Part shown: piece by piece, positions 24,196 to 32,388 of the stretch
Position numbering within the stretch: the stretch's first letter is position 1
How the letters are laid out: each line of letters starts with the position of its first letter
Origin: Caccovicinus sp964425595
GTDB lineage: Bacteria; Bacillota; Clostridia; Lachnospirales; Lachnospiraceae
Length of the DNA: 64,000 nucleotides
Direction of reading: 5' to 3'
Assembly (NCBI GenBank): GCA_964425595.1
Contig: CAYRMW010000001.1
Location: forward strand, 1 to 64,000
The notes under the pieces: generated by a model
What the model was told of the DNA's origin: nothing
Database searches by the model: none
Seen by the model: only the letters and a program-made list of their open reading frames with translations
Translations under genes and position numbers: made by a program

Positions 24196-26778
24196 TCAAC
24201 GTTTCCTGCTGTACGGCGTCCCTTCTAACGGCAGCGCCGTCTGGAACACGCCGTTCCAGCGGTAATACGCTCCCTGGACCGCCGGCGCCGTGGGGATCGA
24301 GGTGATCTCGCCCACGCCGATCGCACCGTAAGCCTGGCCGATGCCCGGCTTTTCCACAATAATGCTCTCCACATCCGGTGTTTTATCTGCCCGGAAAAGC
24401 CCCAGGGTGCCGAACCTGGCCGTAGGGACGCAGTTTTTGATCGGATACTGCTCCGTCAGGGCATAGCCGAGTCCCATGACGACGCCGCCCTCGATCTGTC
24501 CCTCCACGCTTTTGGGGTTTACCGCCCTGCCCACATCATGGGCAGCCACAACCTTCTGCACCGTCCCGTCTTCATTGAGGATGCAGACCTGCGTCGCGTA
24601 GCCATACGCCACATGGGATACCGGATTGGGGACCGGCGCGCCCATCCTGTCCGTCTTTGCCAGATATTCGCCGTATACCTCCCGGCCCTCCAGCGCCTCC
24701 CAGTCGCCTCCTGCCTCATCCAGAAGGGCCTTCAGCTCTTCTGCCGCCCTCCTGGCCGCCTCGCCGGTCACCAGCGTCTGCCGGGAACCGGAGGTCGTGC
24801 CGGAATCCGGGGCCATGGCCGTATTCGGCTGATGGTATTCCACCCGCCCCATCCCTTCATCCAGCGCCTGGCAGACGATCTGGGTCAGCACCGTGCCCAT
24901 GCCCTGGCCGATGCCCGAAGCGCCGGTATGGATATGGACCTTTCCGCCCTCCACCAGAAGACGCACCCTGCCCGTATCCGGGAGGCCCACGCCGACGCCG
25001 GCATTCTTCATCGCGCAGGCGATCCCCGCGAAGGGACTGCTCTCATAAATTGCCTTCACGCGCTCCAGCGTCTCCGCAAGCCCGGTGGATGCGTCGGCGA
25101 TCTGGCCGTTCGGCAGCACCTGGCCCGGGCGGATGGCATTGCGGTAGCGGAATTCCCATGGGCTGATCCCCACCATCTCCGCCAGAAGGTTAAGATTGCA
25201 TTCCGTGGCAAAGCAGGTCTGGGTCACCCCGAAGCCACGGAAGGCCCCGGCCGGCGGATTGTTCGTGTAAACCGCCATCCCGTCGATGTCGATCACCTGA
25301 TAATGATACGGTCCGGCCGCGTGCGTGCAGGCTCGCTGAAGGACAGGGCCGCCCAGGGACGCGTAAGCGCCGGTATCCGCCACCACCACCGCCTTCATGG
25401 CGGTCAGCCTGCCGTTCTCGTCGCAGGCTGTCGTCATATCAATACTCATGGGATGCCGTTTGGGATGGACCAGGATGCTTTCTTTTCTGGTCAGCTTGCA
25501 CTTCACCGGCCGCTTCGTCAGATAAGCGACCAGGGCCGCGTGGTGCTGCACCGTCACATCCTCTTTTCCGCCAAAGCCGCCGCCGACCAGCTTATTCTCT
25601 ACGACCACCTTCTCCGGCGCAAGTCCAAGAAGGAGCGACGTCTCATGGCGGGTATCATACGTCCCCTGATCGGAAGAATAGATAAAAACCCCGTCATCCA
25701 GGGGAAAGGCAACGGCTGCCTCCGGCTCCAGGAAAGCATGCTCTGTCCACGGCGTCTCGTAGTGGCGGGTCACTTGATAGCGCGACTTGGCGATTACCTC
25801 ATCCGCGTTTCCCCGCACCAGATGCTCCCGGCTTAAGATATTTCCGTCCTGATGCAGAAGAGGCGCCCCTTCCGCCAGGCTGTCCGCCGGGCAGGTCATG
25901 GGCGTCAGTTCCTCATACTCTACTTCCACCAGGGCTTTCGCCTGTTCCAGGATCTCCATGGACTCCGCCGCCACGATGGCGATGGCATCGCCCAGGTAGC
26001 GGGTCACATCGCCCACGGCGATCATGGTGTCCCAGTCCTGCTTCAGATGCCCCACCTTGTTCTGTCCGGGGATGTCCTTTGCGGTCAGCACGCAGACCAC
26101 GCCGGGAAGCGCCTTTGCCGCTTCTGTGCGGATAGCCAGCACCCTGGCTCTGGGATAGCGGCTGCGCACTGCGCTCGCGAAGATCATGCCGGGGATCTCC
26201 ACATCATCCACGTATTCGCCTGTCCCCAGCACCTTGGCTTCCGCGTCGATGCGCCGGATGGCATCGCCCACGCGGACCTTATCCGTTTCCCCGGCCTTCA
26301 GTTCCGCAACGGAAAGATCTTCCCGTAAGATCCGACCCGCCAGCTCGATGGCGTCAATGATCTTTTTGTATCCGGTGCACCGGCAGTAATTATTCCGGAT
26401 GGCAAACGCGATCTCCGCCCGATTCGGCGCGGGCTTTTCATCCAGCAGCGCTTTGGCGCAGATGACCATGCCGGGGATGCAGAATCCGCACTGGACCGCT
26501 CCGGCCTGGCCGAAAGCATAAGCATAGACCTCTTTTTCCCGGTCGGAAAAGCCCTCTACCGTAAGGATCCGCTTTCCCTCCAGCCTCTTCATCTTCTGTA
26601 CGCAGGCTTTTACGGCCTTTCCGTCGATCAGGACCGTACAGGTGCCGCAGGCGCCCTCGCTGCAGCCGTCTTTGACGGATTTGCACCCGCAGTCCCGGCG
26701 GAGTACATCCAGAAGGGTTCTCTCCGGATCCACGCGCACTTCTTGTCCATTGATCCACACCTTACAAAAGGAGTTCAT
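24196..26778 (-). CDS. xdhA: Selenium-dependent xanthine dehydrogenase (Fe-S and Mo domains in one chain)
   Basis: An 860-residue molybdenum hydroxylase that would oxidise or reduce purines at the ring carbons. Residues 1-75 are a plant-type [2Fe-2S] domain with C39, C44, C47 and C59; 76-150 hold the second [2Fe-2S] site with C97, C100, C132 and C134. The rest is the Mo domain: TGEYVDDVEIPGM, GGGFGGKEDVT (around 400), PAGAFRGFGVTQ, HTGASGIGQGMGTV and the catalytic glutamate E824 in AIGVGEITS. No FAD domain is present. The ATG at 26778 has GGAGG 6 nt upstream; 26802 is unlikely. Its context (yqeB, yqeC, selD) marks it as the Se-dependent type with a bound, non-Sec selenium ligand; this is inferred. 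Confidence 0.93.
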   Translation of the reverse strand: MNSFCKVWINGQEVRVDPERTLLDVLRRDCGCKSVKDGCSEGACGTCTVLIDGKAVKACVQKMKRLEGKRILTVEGFSDREKEVYAYAFGQAGAVQCGFCIPGMVICAKALLDEKPAPNRAEIAFAIRNNYCRCTGYKKIIDAIELAGRILREDLSVAELKAGETDKVRVGDAIRRIDAEAKVLGTGEYVDDVEIPGMIFASAVRSRYPRARVLAIRTEAAKALPGVVCVLTAKDIPGQNKVGHLKQDWDTMIAVGDVTRYLGDAIAIVAAESMEILEQAKALVEVEYEELTPMTCPADSLAEGAPLLHQDGNILSREHLVRGNADEVIAKSRYQVTRHYETPWTEHAFLEPEAAVAFPLDDGVFIYSSDQGTYDTRHETSLLLGLAPEKVVVENKLVGGGFGGKEDVTVQHHAALVAYLTKRPVKCKLTRKESILVHPKRHPMSIDMTTACDENGRLTAMKAVVVADTGAYASLGGPVLQRACTHAAGPYHYQVIDIDGMAVYTNNPPAGAFRGFGVTQTCFATECNLNLLAEMVGISPWEFRYRNAIRPGQVLPNGQIADASTGLAETLERVKAIYESSPFAGIACAMKNAGVGVGLPDTGRVRLLVEGGKVHIHTGASGIGQGMGTVLTQIVCQALDEGMGRVEYHQPNTAMAPDSGTTSGSRQTLVTGEAARRAAEELKALLDEAGGDWEALEGREVYGEYLAKTDRMGAPVPNPVSHVAYGYATQVCILNEDGTVQKVVAAHDVGRAVNPKSVEGQIEGGVVMGLGYALTEQYPIKNCVPTARFGTLGLFRADKTPDVESIIVEKPGIGQAYGAIGVGEITSIPTAPAVQGAYYRWNGVFQTALPLEGTPYSRKR

Positions 26779-27001
26779 ACACACCCTCCACTTCCACCCC
26801 ATAGTTCTCGGCCATCTGCATCAGCGACTCCCTTGCCTGTACCGGCGCGCACCAGGCCATTCCGCACTCTGCCGAGATCTCCCTTGGCAGCGGGATCATG
26901 CGCCCGGGGGCATGGTCCTTTCCCGCGCACTGCTCCATATAGAGGGCCTGGGCGGTGCCGGCAAATGCGAATACCACCTTTTTTGACTTCTTTCTTGCCA
27001 T
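26762..27001 (-). CDS. Small Se/S carrier-like protein (DUF3343 type)
   Basis: A 79-residue protein that overlaps the xdhA start by 17 bp and follows ygfK by 18 bp. The stretch FAFAGTAQALYMEQC and the patch MIPLPREISAECGMAW match the DUF3343 family, described as putative Se/S carrier-like: Pro-Arg-Glu-Ile-Ser followed by Cys-Gly. The cysteine in that motif could carry sulfur or selenium. The ATG at 27001 is chosen over a GTG at 27007; the ribosome site is weak. Its position between ygfK and xdhA suggests a part in delivering selenium to the hydroxylase. Family hit is from motif reading, function is inferred. Confidence 0.75.
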   Translation of the reverse strand: MARKKSKKVVFAFAGTAQALYMEQCAGKDHAPGRMIPLPREISAECGMAWCAPVQARESLMQMAENYGVEVEGVYELLL

Positions 27002-27019
27002 ATCCACCGCCCTTTTTCT

Positions 27020-30004
27020 TTATCCGCGGTATAGAAGATACGGATAATCCCTGACCACGGTATCGATTATCTGCCGGATGCCTTCCGGAATGGACTCGCA
27101 CCTCTCACCGCAGCGGTAATCCACCGTTTCGCCCAGAAGACGCACGCGGATCCGCCCTTCTTCATCCGGCACGGCAAATCCCTGATTCCTGCTGTTTTCC
27201 ATATCCGCTACATTGGCAAACAGGGTCAATTTGTCCCGATACGGCGCGCTGTCGTAAGGGCAGAAACTGCTGCAGTTTCCACATTCGTTGCACAGATAAT
27301 CCACGTGGATGATCTGGCGCATGGGTCTTTCCGGAACACAGAGGGAAATGTTCGCCCGGTTGGGACAGACATCCGCGCAGTTTTCACAGACGGACGAACA
27401 GGCCAGGCAGCGGCTGCTCTCCGGCTTCCGGCTCTCGCTCACCAGCCTGCCTTTCTTTTCCAGGATGGCGCTGCGCTCTCCGCAGCTGACCATATCCTCT
27501 GCCAGCAGACGTCCCGCGATGGCTTCCGCCGCCTTCTTTCCGTCCCGGATCCCTTCTGCCACGGTAGCCGGGCCCCGCGCGCCGTCGCCTGCCACATAGA
27601 TCCCCGGCACGCTGCTCTCCAGCGTATCCGGATCCACCACGGCCCGGCCCCGCGCATCCACGGCGAGCCCGTTCTCCTCATAAAACCCGGTTGGCACCTT
27701 CTCACCCACCGCGGCGATCACCACATCGGCCGGGATCTTCACGATCGCATCGGTCTCCGTCACGCTTCGCCTGCCTCCGGCCTCATAATCCCCAAGCGTC
27801 ATCTTCCGGCAGGATAAGAACCCGTCTTCCAAAGCCACCGGCGATAACAGTTCGGCAAACTCCACGCCGTCCTCCATCGCCATCCGCAGTTCTTCCTCGT
27901 CCGCCGGCATATACCGCCTGGTACGCCGGTAAACCAGAGAAACCGTTTCCACGCCCCGGCTGCGTTTCGCCGCCCTGGCCGTGTCCATGGCCGTATTTCC
28001 GCCGCCGATGACCACCACATGCCTTCCCGGGGAAATCTCCCCTTTCGTCGCTTTATATTCACGAAGGAAATCCAGGGCATTGACCGCCTCTCCCTTTTCC
28101 AGGCGCAGCTTTCCCGGCTCGCAGGCGCCCACGGCCGCCACTACCGCGTCATACCGGCTCTTTAACGCCCGAAGATCCCGGATCTCCACGCCGGTATAAA
28201 TGGCAGCGCCCATGGCCTTCACTAACGCCACATCCTTTTCCACCGCCTCCGGACGGATGCGAAAGTCCGGGATCACCGACACGGGAACGCCGCCGGCCTT
28301 CTCTTCTTTTTCAAACAGGCTTACCGCGAAACCGGCGCGGGCCAGAAAGTAAGCCGCGGAAAGCCCGGCCGGGCCGCCGCCCACGACCGCCGCTTTCTTT
28401 CCGTTTTCTTCCGGCTTCGTCATGCCGGATAACAGCGCCGCGTATCCGCCCTCCGCCGCGCGCAGCTTCTCTCTGCGGATATTGACCGGATCTTCATAGA
28501 AATTCCGGGTGCACTTGCTCATGCAGCTGTGCGCGCAGATGGTCCCTGTCGTAAAGGGAAGCGGGTTCTTTTCGGTGATCACCCGGAGCGCCTCTTCGTA
28601 CCGTTCCTCGCCCACCAGCGCAAGGTAAGCCGTAATATCCTGATGAATGGGACATCCTTCCATGCAGGGCGCGATAAAGCAGTCCACCAGCGGCACCTGC
28701 CTCTTCATCTTCCTGGAAGGAAGCTGCCTGGCTGCCTTAACATGATAAGGATTCGTCTTCACCGCCCGCACCAGACCGCTCACCTTCTCCACATCCACGC
28801 CCGTAAAGTCCGCCGCCGGCCGACCGGCGAAGATCCCGCCGATCTGCGAGAGACGCTGATAGCCGCCCGGCTTTAACAGGGTGGTGGCCATCGTCACCGG
28901 CCAGATCCCCGCGTCCACGATATCCGCGATATTCAGCGCGTCCGCGCCGCCGGAATACGAGATCCGCAGCACTCCGCCAAAATCCCGGGAAAGCTTCTCC
29001 GCCACGGACATGGACAGGGCATAGAGGGACTTTCCCGACATGTACATCTCGGTCCCGGGAAGCTCCCCCGCCTTGATGTCGACGGGGAACGTATTGGTGA
29101 TCTTTACGCCAAACTCCAGTCCCCGTTCCCCGGCCAGCGCCATGAGGCGATTCAGCATGGGAACCGCATCAGCATACTGCAGATCGTCCCGGAAATGGAA
29201 GTCTCCGAAGGCCACATAGTCATAGCCCATCGCATCCAGGATTTTCCGGGCATACGCGTAGCCCAAAAGAGTAGGATTGCATTTGATAAAGGTATGGAGC
29301 CCCTTTTCCGTCAGGAGGTACGCCGCGATCCGCTCGATCTCTTCCGGCGGACATCCGTGAAGAGTAGAGAGGGTCACGCTGTTGCAGATCTCTGCCGGGA
29401 TCCCCAGGACGTCTTCCTCCGTCAGCTTCGTAAACCGGTCGATGTTCTCCAGAAGCCACGCTCTGCATTCCCGGAAAATGGCTGTCCGGGACGCGTCGCG
29501 CATCCCCTCGATAAAGCGGTCCACCTTCTCCGTCCGGATCCCCTCCAGATCATAGCCCACGCTCATATTGAACTGGAACCCGTCCATAGCGCCCAGACCG
29601 AACTCCCTGGCCATCACCTGGCACAAAAACCATGCTTTCACGTACTCATCAAAAGCCTGAGGCACCCTAAGTTCCGTCGACCACTCCACGTTATAGCACT
29701 CATCATCCGCTCTAATGCAGGGCTTGGCCACCGGCAGGTCCTCGCCGTCGATCACCTGAACCGTCTTAAGCTCAAAAAAACGGCTCCCGGCGTAATAAGC
29801 GGCCGCGATATTCTGCGCCAGCTGCGTATGCGGCCCGGCCGCCGGGCCGAAGGGCGTCTCCAGTTTCCGGCCGAATATCCGCCGCGTCGGACAGTTCGCC
29901 GCCATGAATGGTCTGGATACACCAAACACACTGCCTTTTTCATGTTCCTCCAATATCCACTCCATCAAATGCGAAAAGGGAATGGGGGTCATCCTGTCTC
30001 CCAT
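27020..30004 (-). CDS. ygfK: YgfK-like Fe-S flavoprotein (putative selenate reductase subunit)
   Basis: A 994-residue multidomain redox protein. Residues 1-420 form a dihydroorotate dehydrogenase-like barrel (GPAAGPHTQLAQNIAAAYYAG). Residues 440-500 carry Fe-S ligands C442, C447, C451, C490, C494 and C498, followed by a glutamate synthase small-subunit-like flavoprotein with GGGPAGLSAAY (542) and a second nucleotide loop VVVIGGGNTAMDTA (~675). The C terminus has ferredoxin-like motifs at C866-C880 and C905-C915. This is the arrangement of enzymes that pass electrons from NAD(P)H through FAD and clusters. In gut bacteria ygfK is required for anaerobic uric acid use; a ring-reducing role or being redox partner to XdhA is plausible. 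Confidence 0.92.
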   Translation of the reverse strand: MGDRMTPIPFSHLMEWILEEHEKGSVFGVSRPFMAANCPTRRIFGRKLETPFGPAAGPHTQLAQNIAAAYYAGSRFFELKTVQVIDGEDLPVAKPCIRADDECYNVEWSTELRVPQAFDEYVKAWFLCQVMAREFGLGAMDGFQFNMSVGYDLEGIRTEKVDRFIEGMRDASRTAIFRECRAWLLENIDRFTKLTEEDVLGIPAEICNSVTLSTLHGCPPEEIERIAAYLLTEKGLHTFIKCNPTLLGYAYARKILDAMGYDYVAFGDFHFRDDLQYADAVPMLNRLMALAGERGLEFGVKITNTFPVDIKAGELPGTEMYMSGKSLYALSMSVAEKLSRDFGGVLRISYSGGADALNIADIVDAGIWPVTMATTLLKPGGYQRLSQIGGIFAGRPAADFTGVDVEKVSGLVRAVKTNPYHVKAARQLPSRKMKRQVPLVDCFIAPCMEGCPIHQDITAYLALVGEERYEEALRVITEKNPLPFTTGTICAHSCMSKCTRNFYEDPVNIRREKLRAAEGGYAALLSGMTKPEENGKKAAVVGGGPAGLSAAYFLARAGFAVSLFEKEEKAGGVPVSVIPDFRIRPEAVEKDVALVKAMGAAIYTGVEIRDLRALKSRYDAVVAAVGACEPGKLRLEKGEAVNALDFLREYKATKGEISPGRHVVVIGGGNTAMDTARAAKRSRGVETVSLVYRRTRRYMPADEEELRMAMEDGVEFAELLSPVALEDGFLSCRKMTLGDYEAGGRRSVTETDAIVKIPADVVIAAVGEKVPTGFYEENGLAVDARGRAVVDPDTLESSVPGIYVAGDGARGPATVAEGIRDGKKAAEAIAGRLLAEDMVSCGERSAILEKKGRLVSESRKPESSRCLACSSVCENCADVCPNRANISLCVPERPMRQIIHVDYLCNECGNCSSFCPYDSAPYRDKLTLFANVADMENSRNQGFAVPDEEGRIRVRLLGETVDYRCGERCESIPEGIRQIIDTVVRDYPYLLYRG

Positions 30005-30042
30005 ACGATACCTTCCTTTCTTCTGCCCGCAGGCTGCTGCGC

Positions 30043-31374
30043 CTATCCGTTGATGCTCTTCCAGAGCTGTTCTGCTCCCTGACGGATGTCCGCCAGTTCT
30101 TTCTCCTCATCGATGCCGGTCAGCACCCGGTTTTCCATGAGGATCTTTCCGTTGCACATGGTCGTTACTACGCTGCGCCCATTCATACCGAATAAAATAT
30201 GGCTGTTAATGTTTCCCGCGTCCATCGGCGTCACGGGAATATAATCCAGTACGATCACATCGGCCGCCGCGCCTTCTTTCAGCACGCCAAGCGGCTTGCG
30301 AAAATAACGTCCCGCGATCTTTGCGTTCCCTTCAAACAGCATCCTAGGCACCTCGCTCCAGGCCGCGTTCGGGTCCTTTAAATGGTGCTTGTGCAGGACG
30401 TTGGCCACCTTCCAGGATTCCAGCATATCATGCGTATAGCCATCCGTTCCCAGGCCGGTCACAATGCCGTGATGAATGATATCCATGGTGGGCGGACAGC
30501 CGCAGGCATTGCCCATATTGGATTCCGGGTTGTGGACCACGCAGGTATCCGTCTCCTTCAGCAGATCCATCTCATGCCCGTCAATGTAAATGCAATGGGC
30601 GGCAATGGTCTTCGGGCCAAGGATGCCCCAATCGTTAAGCCGCTCCAGGATCCGCTTCCCGTAATGTTCCCGGCAGTGGAGCAGATCTTCTATGCCTTCC
30701 GCTACATGGATATGATAACCGGCTCCGTCCGGGCAGTGCTCCCGGCACAGCTCCATGGTCTCGTCGGATATGGTAAACGACGCATGCATCCCCATCATTC
30801 CGGCGATCATCCCGCCATCATCCTCCATGGCGCATCGGATAAAGCGCTCATTCTCCAGCACAGACTGCCTGGCCTTTTCCTTCCCGTCCCGGTCGGAGAT
30901 CTCATAACAGAGACAGGTACGGATTCCCAGTACCTTCGCCGCCTCCGCGATAGCCGAAAGGCTGTCCGGTATGCAGCCGAAGCTGGCGTGATGGTCAAAA
31001 ACCGTGGTCACGCCGTTTTTAATGCTGTCAATATACGTAGCCATGGCGCTCAGCCGGATCTGCTCCATGGTCAGATGGCGGTCGATCGTCCACCACATGC
31101 CATCAAGAATATCCAGAAAGCCGTGGGGATCATAGCCGCGGATGCTTAAGCCTCTGGCCATGGCGCTGTAAATGTGCTCATGGGTATTGATCAGTGCAGG
31201 CATGATGACGCCGCCCCTCGCATCAACAAAGCGGGCCTCGGGAAATGCCGCCCTTAACGCCTCCGTGTTTCCTACCTTCGCGATCACTTCACCGTCCGTC
31301 GCAACTGCGCCGTTTTCGATGAAGGGGTCTCCTGCTTCACGGGTCACCAGACGTCCGTTTCCGATAATGATCAT
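30043..31374 (-). CDS. ssnA: SsnA-like aminohydrolase
   Basis: A 443-residue amidohydrolase. Metal ligands H65 and H67 are in INTHEHIYSAMARG; later histidines are in GYHIHVAEGIED and IAAHCIYIDGHEM, and the catalytic aspartate in LGTDGYTHDM. It looks like a deaminase of the AtzA/TrzN/guanine deaminase branch. I choose the ATG at 31374, preceded by GAGGAGGG; the frame extends to 31527 but this covers the promoter region. First gene of the minus arm, with a promoter at 31442-31470. In purine breakdown it may deaminate or hydrolyse a ring-opening product. Confidence 0.9.
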   Translation of the reverse strand: MIIIGNGRLVTREAGDPFIENGAVATDGEVIAKVGNTEALRAAFPEARFVDARGGVIMPALINTHEHIYSAMARGLSIRGYDPHGFLDILDGMWWTIDRHLTMEQIRLSAMATYIDSIKNGVTTVFDHHASFGCIPDSLSAIAEAAKVLGIRTCLCYEISDRDGKEKARQSVLENERFIRCAMEDDGGMIAGMMGMHASFTISDETMELCREHCPDGAGYHIHVAEGIEDLLHCREHYGKRILERLNDWGILGPKTIAAHCIYIDGHEMDLLKETDTCVVHNPESNMGNACGCPPTMDIIHHGIVTGLGTDGYTHDMLESWKVANVLHKHHLKDPNAAWSEVPRMLFEGNAKIAGRYFRKPLGVLKEGAAADVIVLDYIPVTPMDAGNINSHILFGMNGRSVVTTMCNGKILMENRVLTGIDEEKELADIRQGAEQLWKSING

Positions 31375-31432
31375 CGTATCCCTCCTCTTTTCTCTGTCTG
31401 AATTTTCTGCCGTATTATCCGCAAACTTTCGA

Positions 31433-31496
31433 TTTGAGACTATACTATCACCATACAGGGCAGATTGCAAGCAAGAAATACAATTTCTTTGAGACT
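31433..31496 (+). repeat. Two direct TTTGAGACT repeats
   Basis: TTTGAGACT occurs at 31433-31441 and 31488-31496, 55 bp apart start to start, close to five helical turns. One copy overlaps the region of the minus-strand -10, the other lies at the centre of the 18-bp inverted repeat. Possible regulator half-sites. Confidence 0.45.
31442..31470 (-). promoter_or_regulatory. Probable promoter of the ssnA-ygfK-xdhA arm
   Basis: On the minus strand TTGCAA (plus 31465-31470), 17-bp spacer, TAGTAT (plus 31442-31447), leaving a leader of about 60 nt. TATAGT at plus 31439-31444 is an alternative -10 with a longer spacer. Confidence 0.55.
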
Positions 31497-31526
31497 GTCT
31501 AAAAAATTTTGTATTTTTCTCTTGCA
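31466..31526. promoter_or_regulatory. Candidate operator: 18-bp inverted repeat between divergent promoters
   Basis: The left arm (31466-31483) and right arm (31509-31526) are inverted copies matching at 15 of 18 positions, separated by 25 bp. Each outer end falls on the -35 box of one of the divergent promoters, so a protein bound here could control both arms. The likely ligand is the PAS regulator encoded next to it; not proven. Confidence 0.5.
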
Positions 31527-31549
31527 TTTCCCGTTTTTTATGCTATGAT
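31522..31549 (+). promoter_or_regulatory. Probable promoter of the regulator-ygeXYW arm
   Basis: TTGCAT (31522-31527), 16-bp spacer and TATGAT (31544-31549) with the extended TGC before it, leaving a leader of about 110 nt before the ATG at 31665. Confidence 0.6.
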
Positions 31550-31664
31550 GGATGCAGGAGGAACCAGAAAAACACCTCATGCCCGTCCCGGTCATCCCGC
31601 GGGGAATGCCGGCGTACGAAACGGGCGGGGGCGCAGGATATCGTCACATTAAGGAGGAATTACG

Positions 31665-32348
31665 ATGAAATATCCGCTGGAACTGCTGATCCAAATCGCC
31701 CGCGGCTTTGCGAAGCAATTCGGTCCCGACTGCGAGATCCTCATTCACGATCTGACCGCAGGCAGCCTGGAAGGCTCCATCGTTTATATCGAAAACGGAC
31801 ATGTCACGCACCGGCAGACCGGCGACGGCCCGTCCAGGATCGTGCTGGAGGCTGCCGAAGCCCTGCAGGATCACCCGGATACCCTGCAGGATCAGCTGGG
31901 ATATCTGACGAAAACTTCTGACGGGCGCATTCTTCGCTCAAGCACCATGTATATTCGGGACGAAACCGGACAGATCTGCTATCTGTTGTCCGTGAACTAT
32001 GACATCACCGGACTGATCGCCCTGGAGCATACGATCCGGGCGCTGACCGAAACCGAAAATCTCCCCCGCACTTCCGGTCCGGAGCCCATTGTCACCAATG
32101 TAACCGATCTTCTGGATACGCTGATCGAGCAGTCGGTACGGCTGGCCGGCAAGCCGGCCGCCCTGATGAATAAGGAAGAAAAGATCCGGGCGATCCAGTT
32201 CTTAAACGATGCCGGCGCCTTCCTGATCACCAAGTCCGGAGACAAGATCGCCAAATACTTCGGAATCTCCAAATTTACCCTTTACAGCTACATTGACGTA
32301 AACAATCACAGCCGCCGCGACGAGCACGGCGAAAAAAAGCACGCTTAA
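31665..32348 (+). CDS. YheO/DauR-type PAS-HTH transcriptional regulator
   Basis: A 227-residue regulator. Residues 1-125 form a YheO-like PAS domain (FAKQFGPDCEILIHDLTAGSLEG, then YLTKTSDGRILRSSTMYIRDE and LLSVNYDITGL), likely a small-ligand sensor. Residues 165-220 are a helix-turn-helix: KEEKIRAIQFLNDAGAFLI, KIAKYFGISKFTLYSYID. AAGGAGG lies 7 nt before the ATG. It heads the plus arm, 40 bp before ygeX, and sits beside the divergent control region, so it probably senses a purine or breakdown product and governs both arms. Whether it activates or represses cannot be told. Confidence 0.87.
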   Translation: MKYPLELLIQIARGFAKQFGPDCEILIHDLTAGSLEGSIVYIENGHVTHRQTGDGPSRIVLEAAEALQDHPDTLQDQLGYLTKTSDGRILRSSTMYIRDETGQICYLLSVNYDITGLIALEHTIRALTETENLPRTSGPEPIVTNVTDLLDTLIEQSVRLAGKPAALMNKEEKIRAIQFLNDAGAFLITKSGDKIAKYFGISKFTLYSYIDVNNHSRRDEHGEKKHA

Positions 32349-32388
32349 CCGGCGTTTCCCAAACGCCAGAACAGGAGGATCTCCCGCT

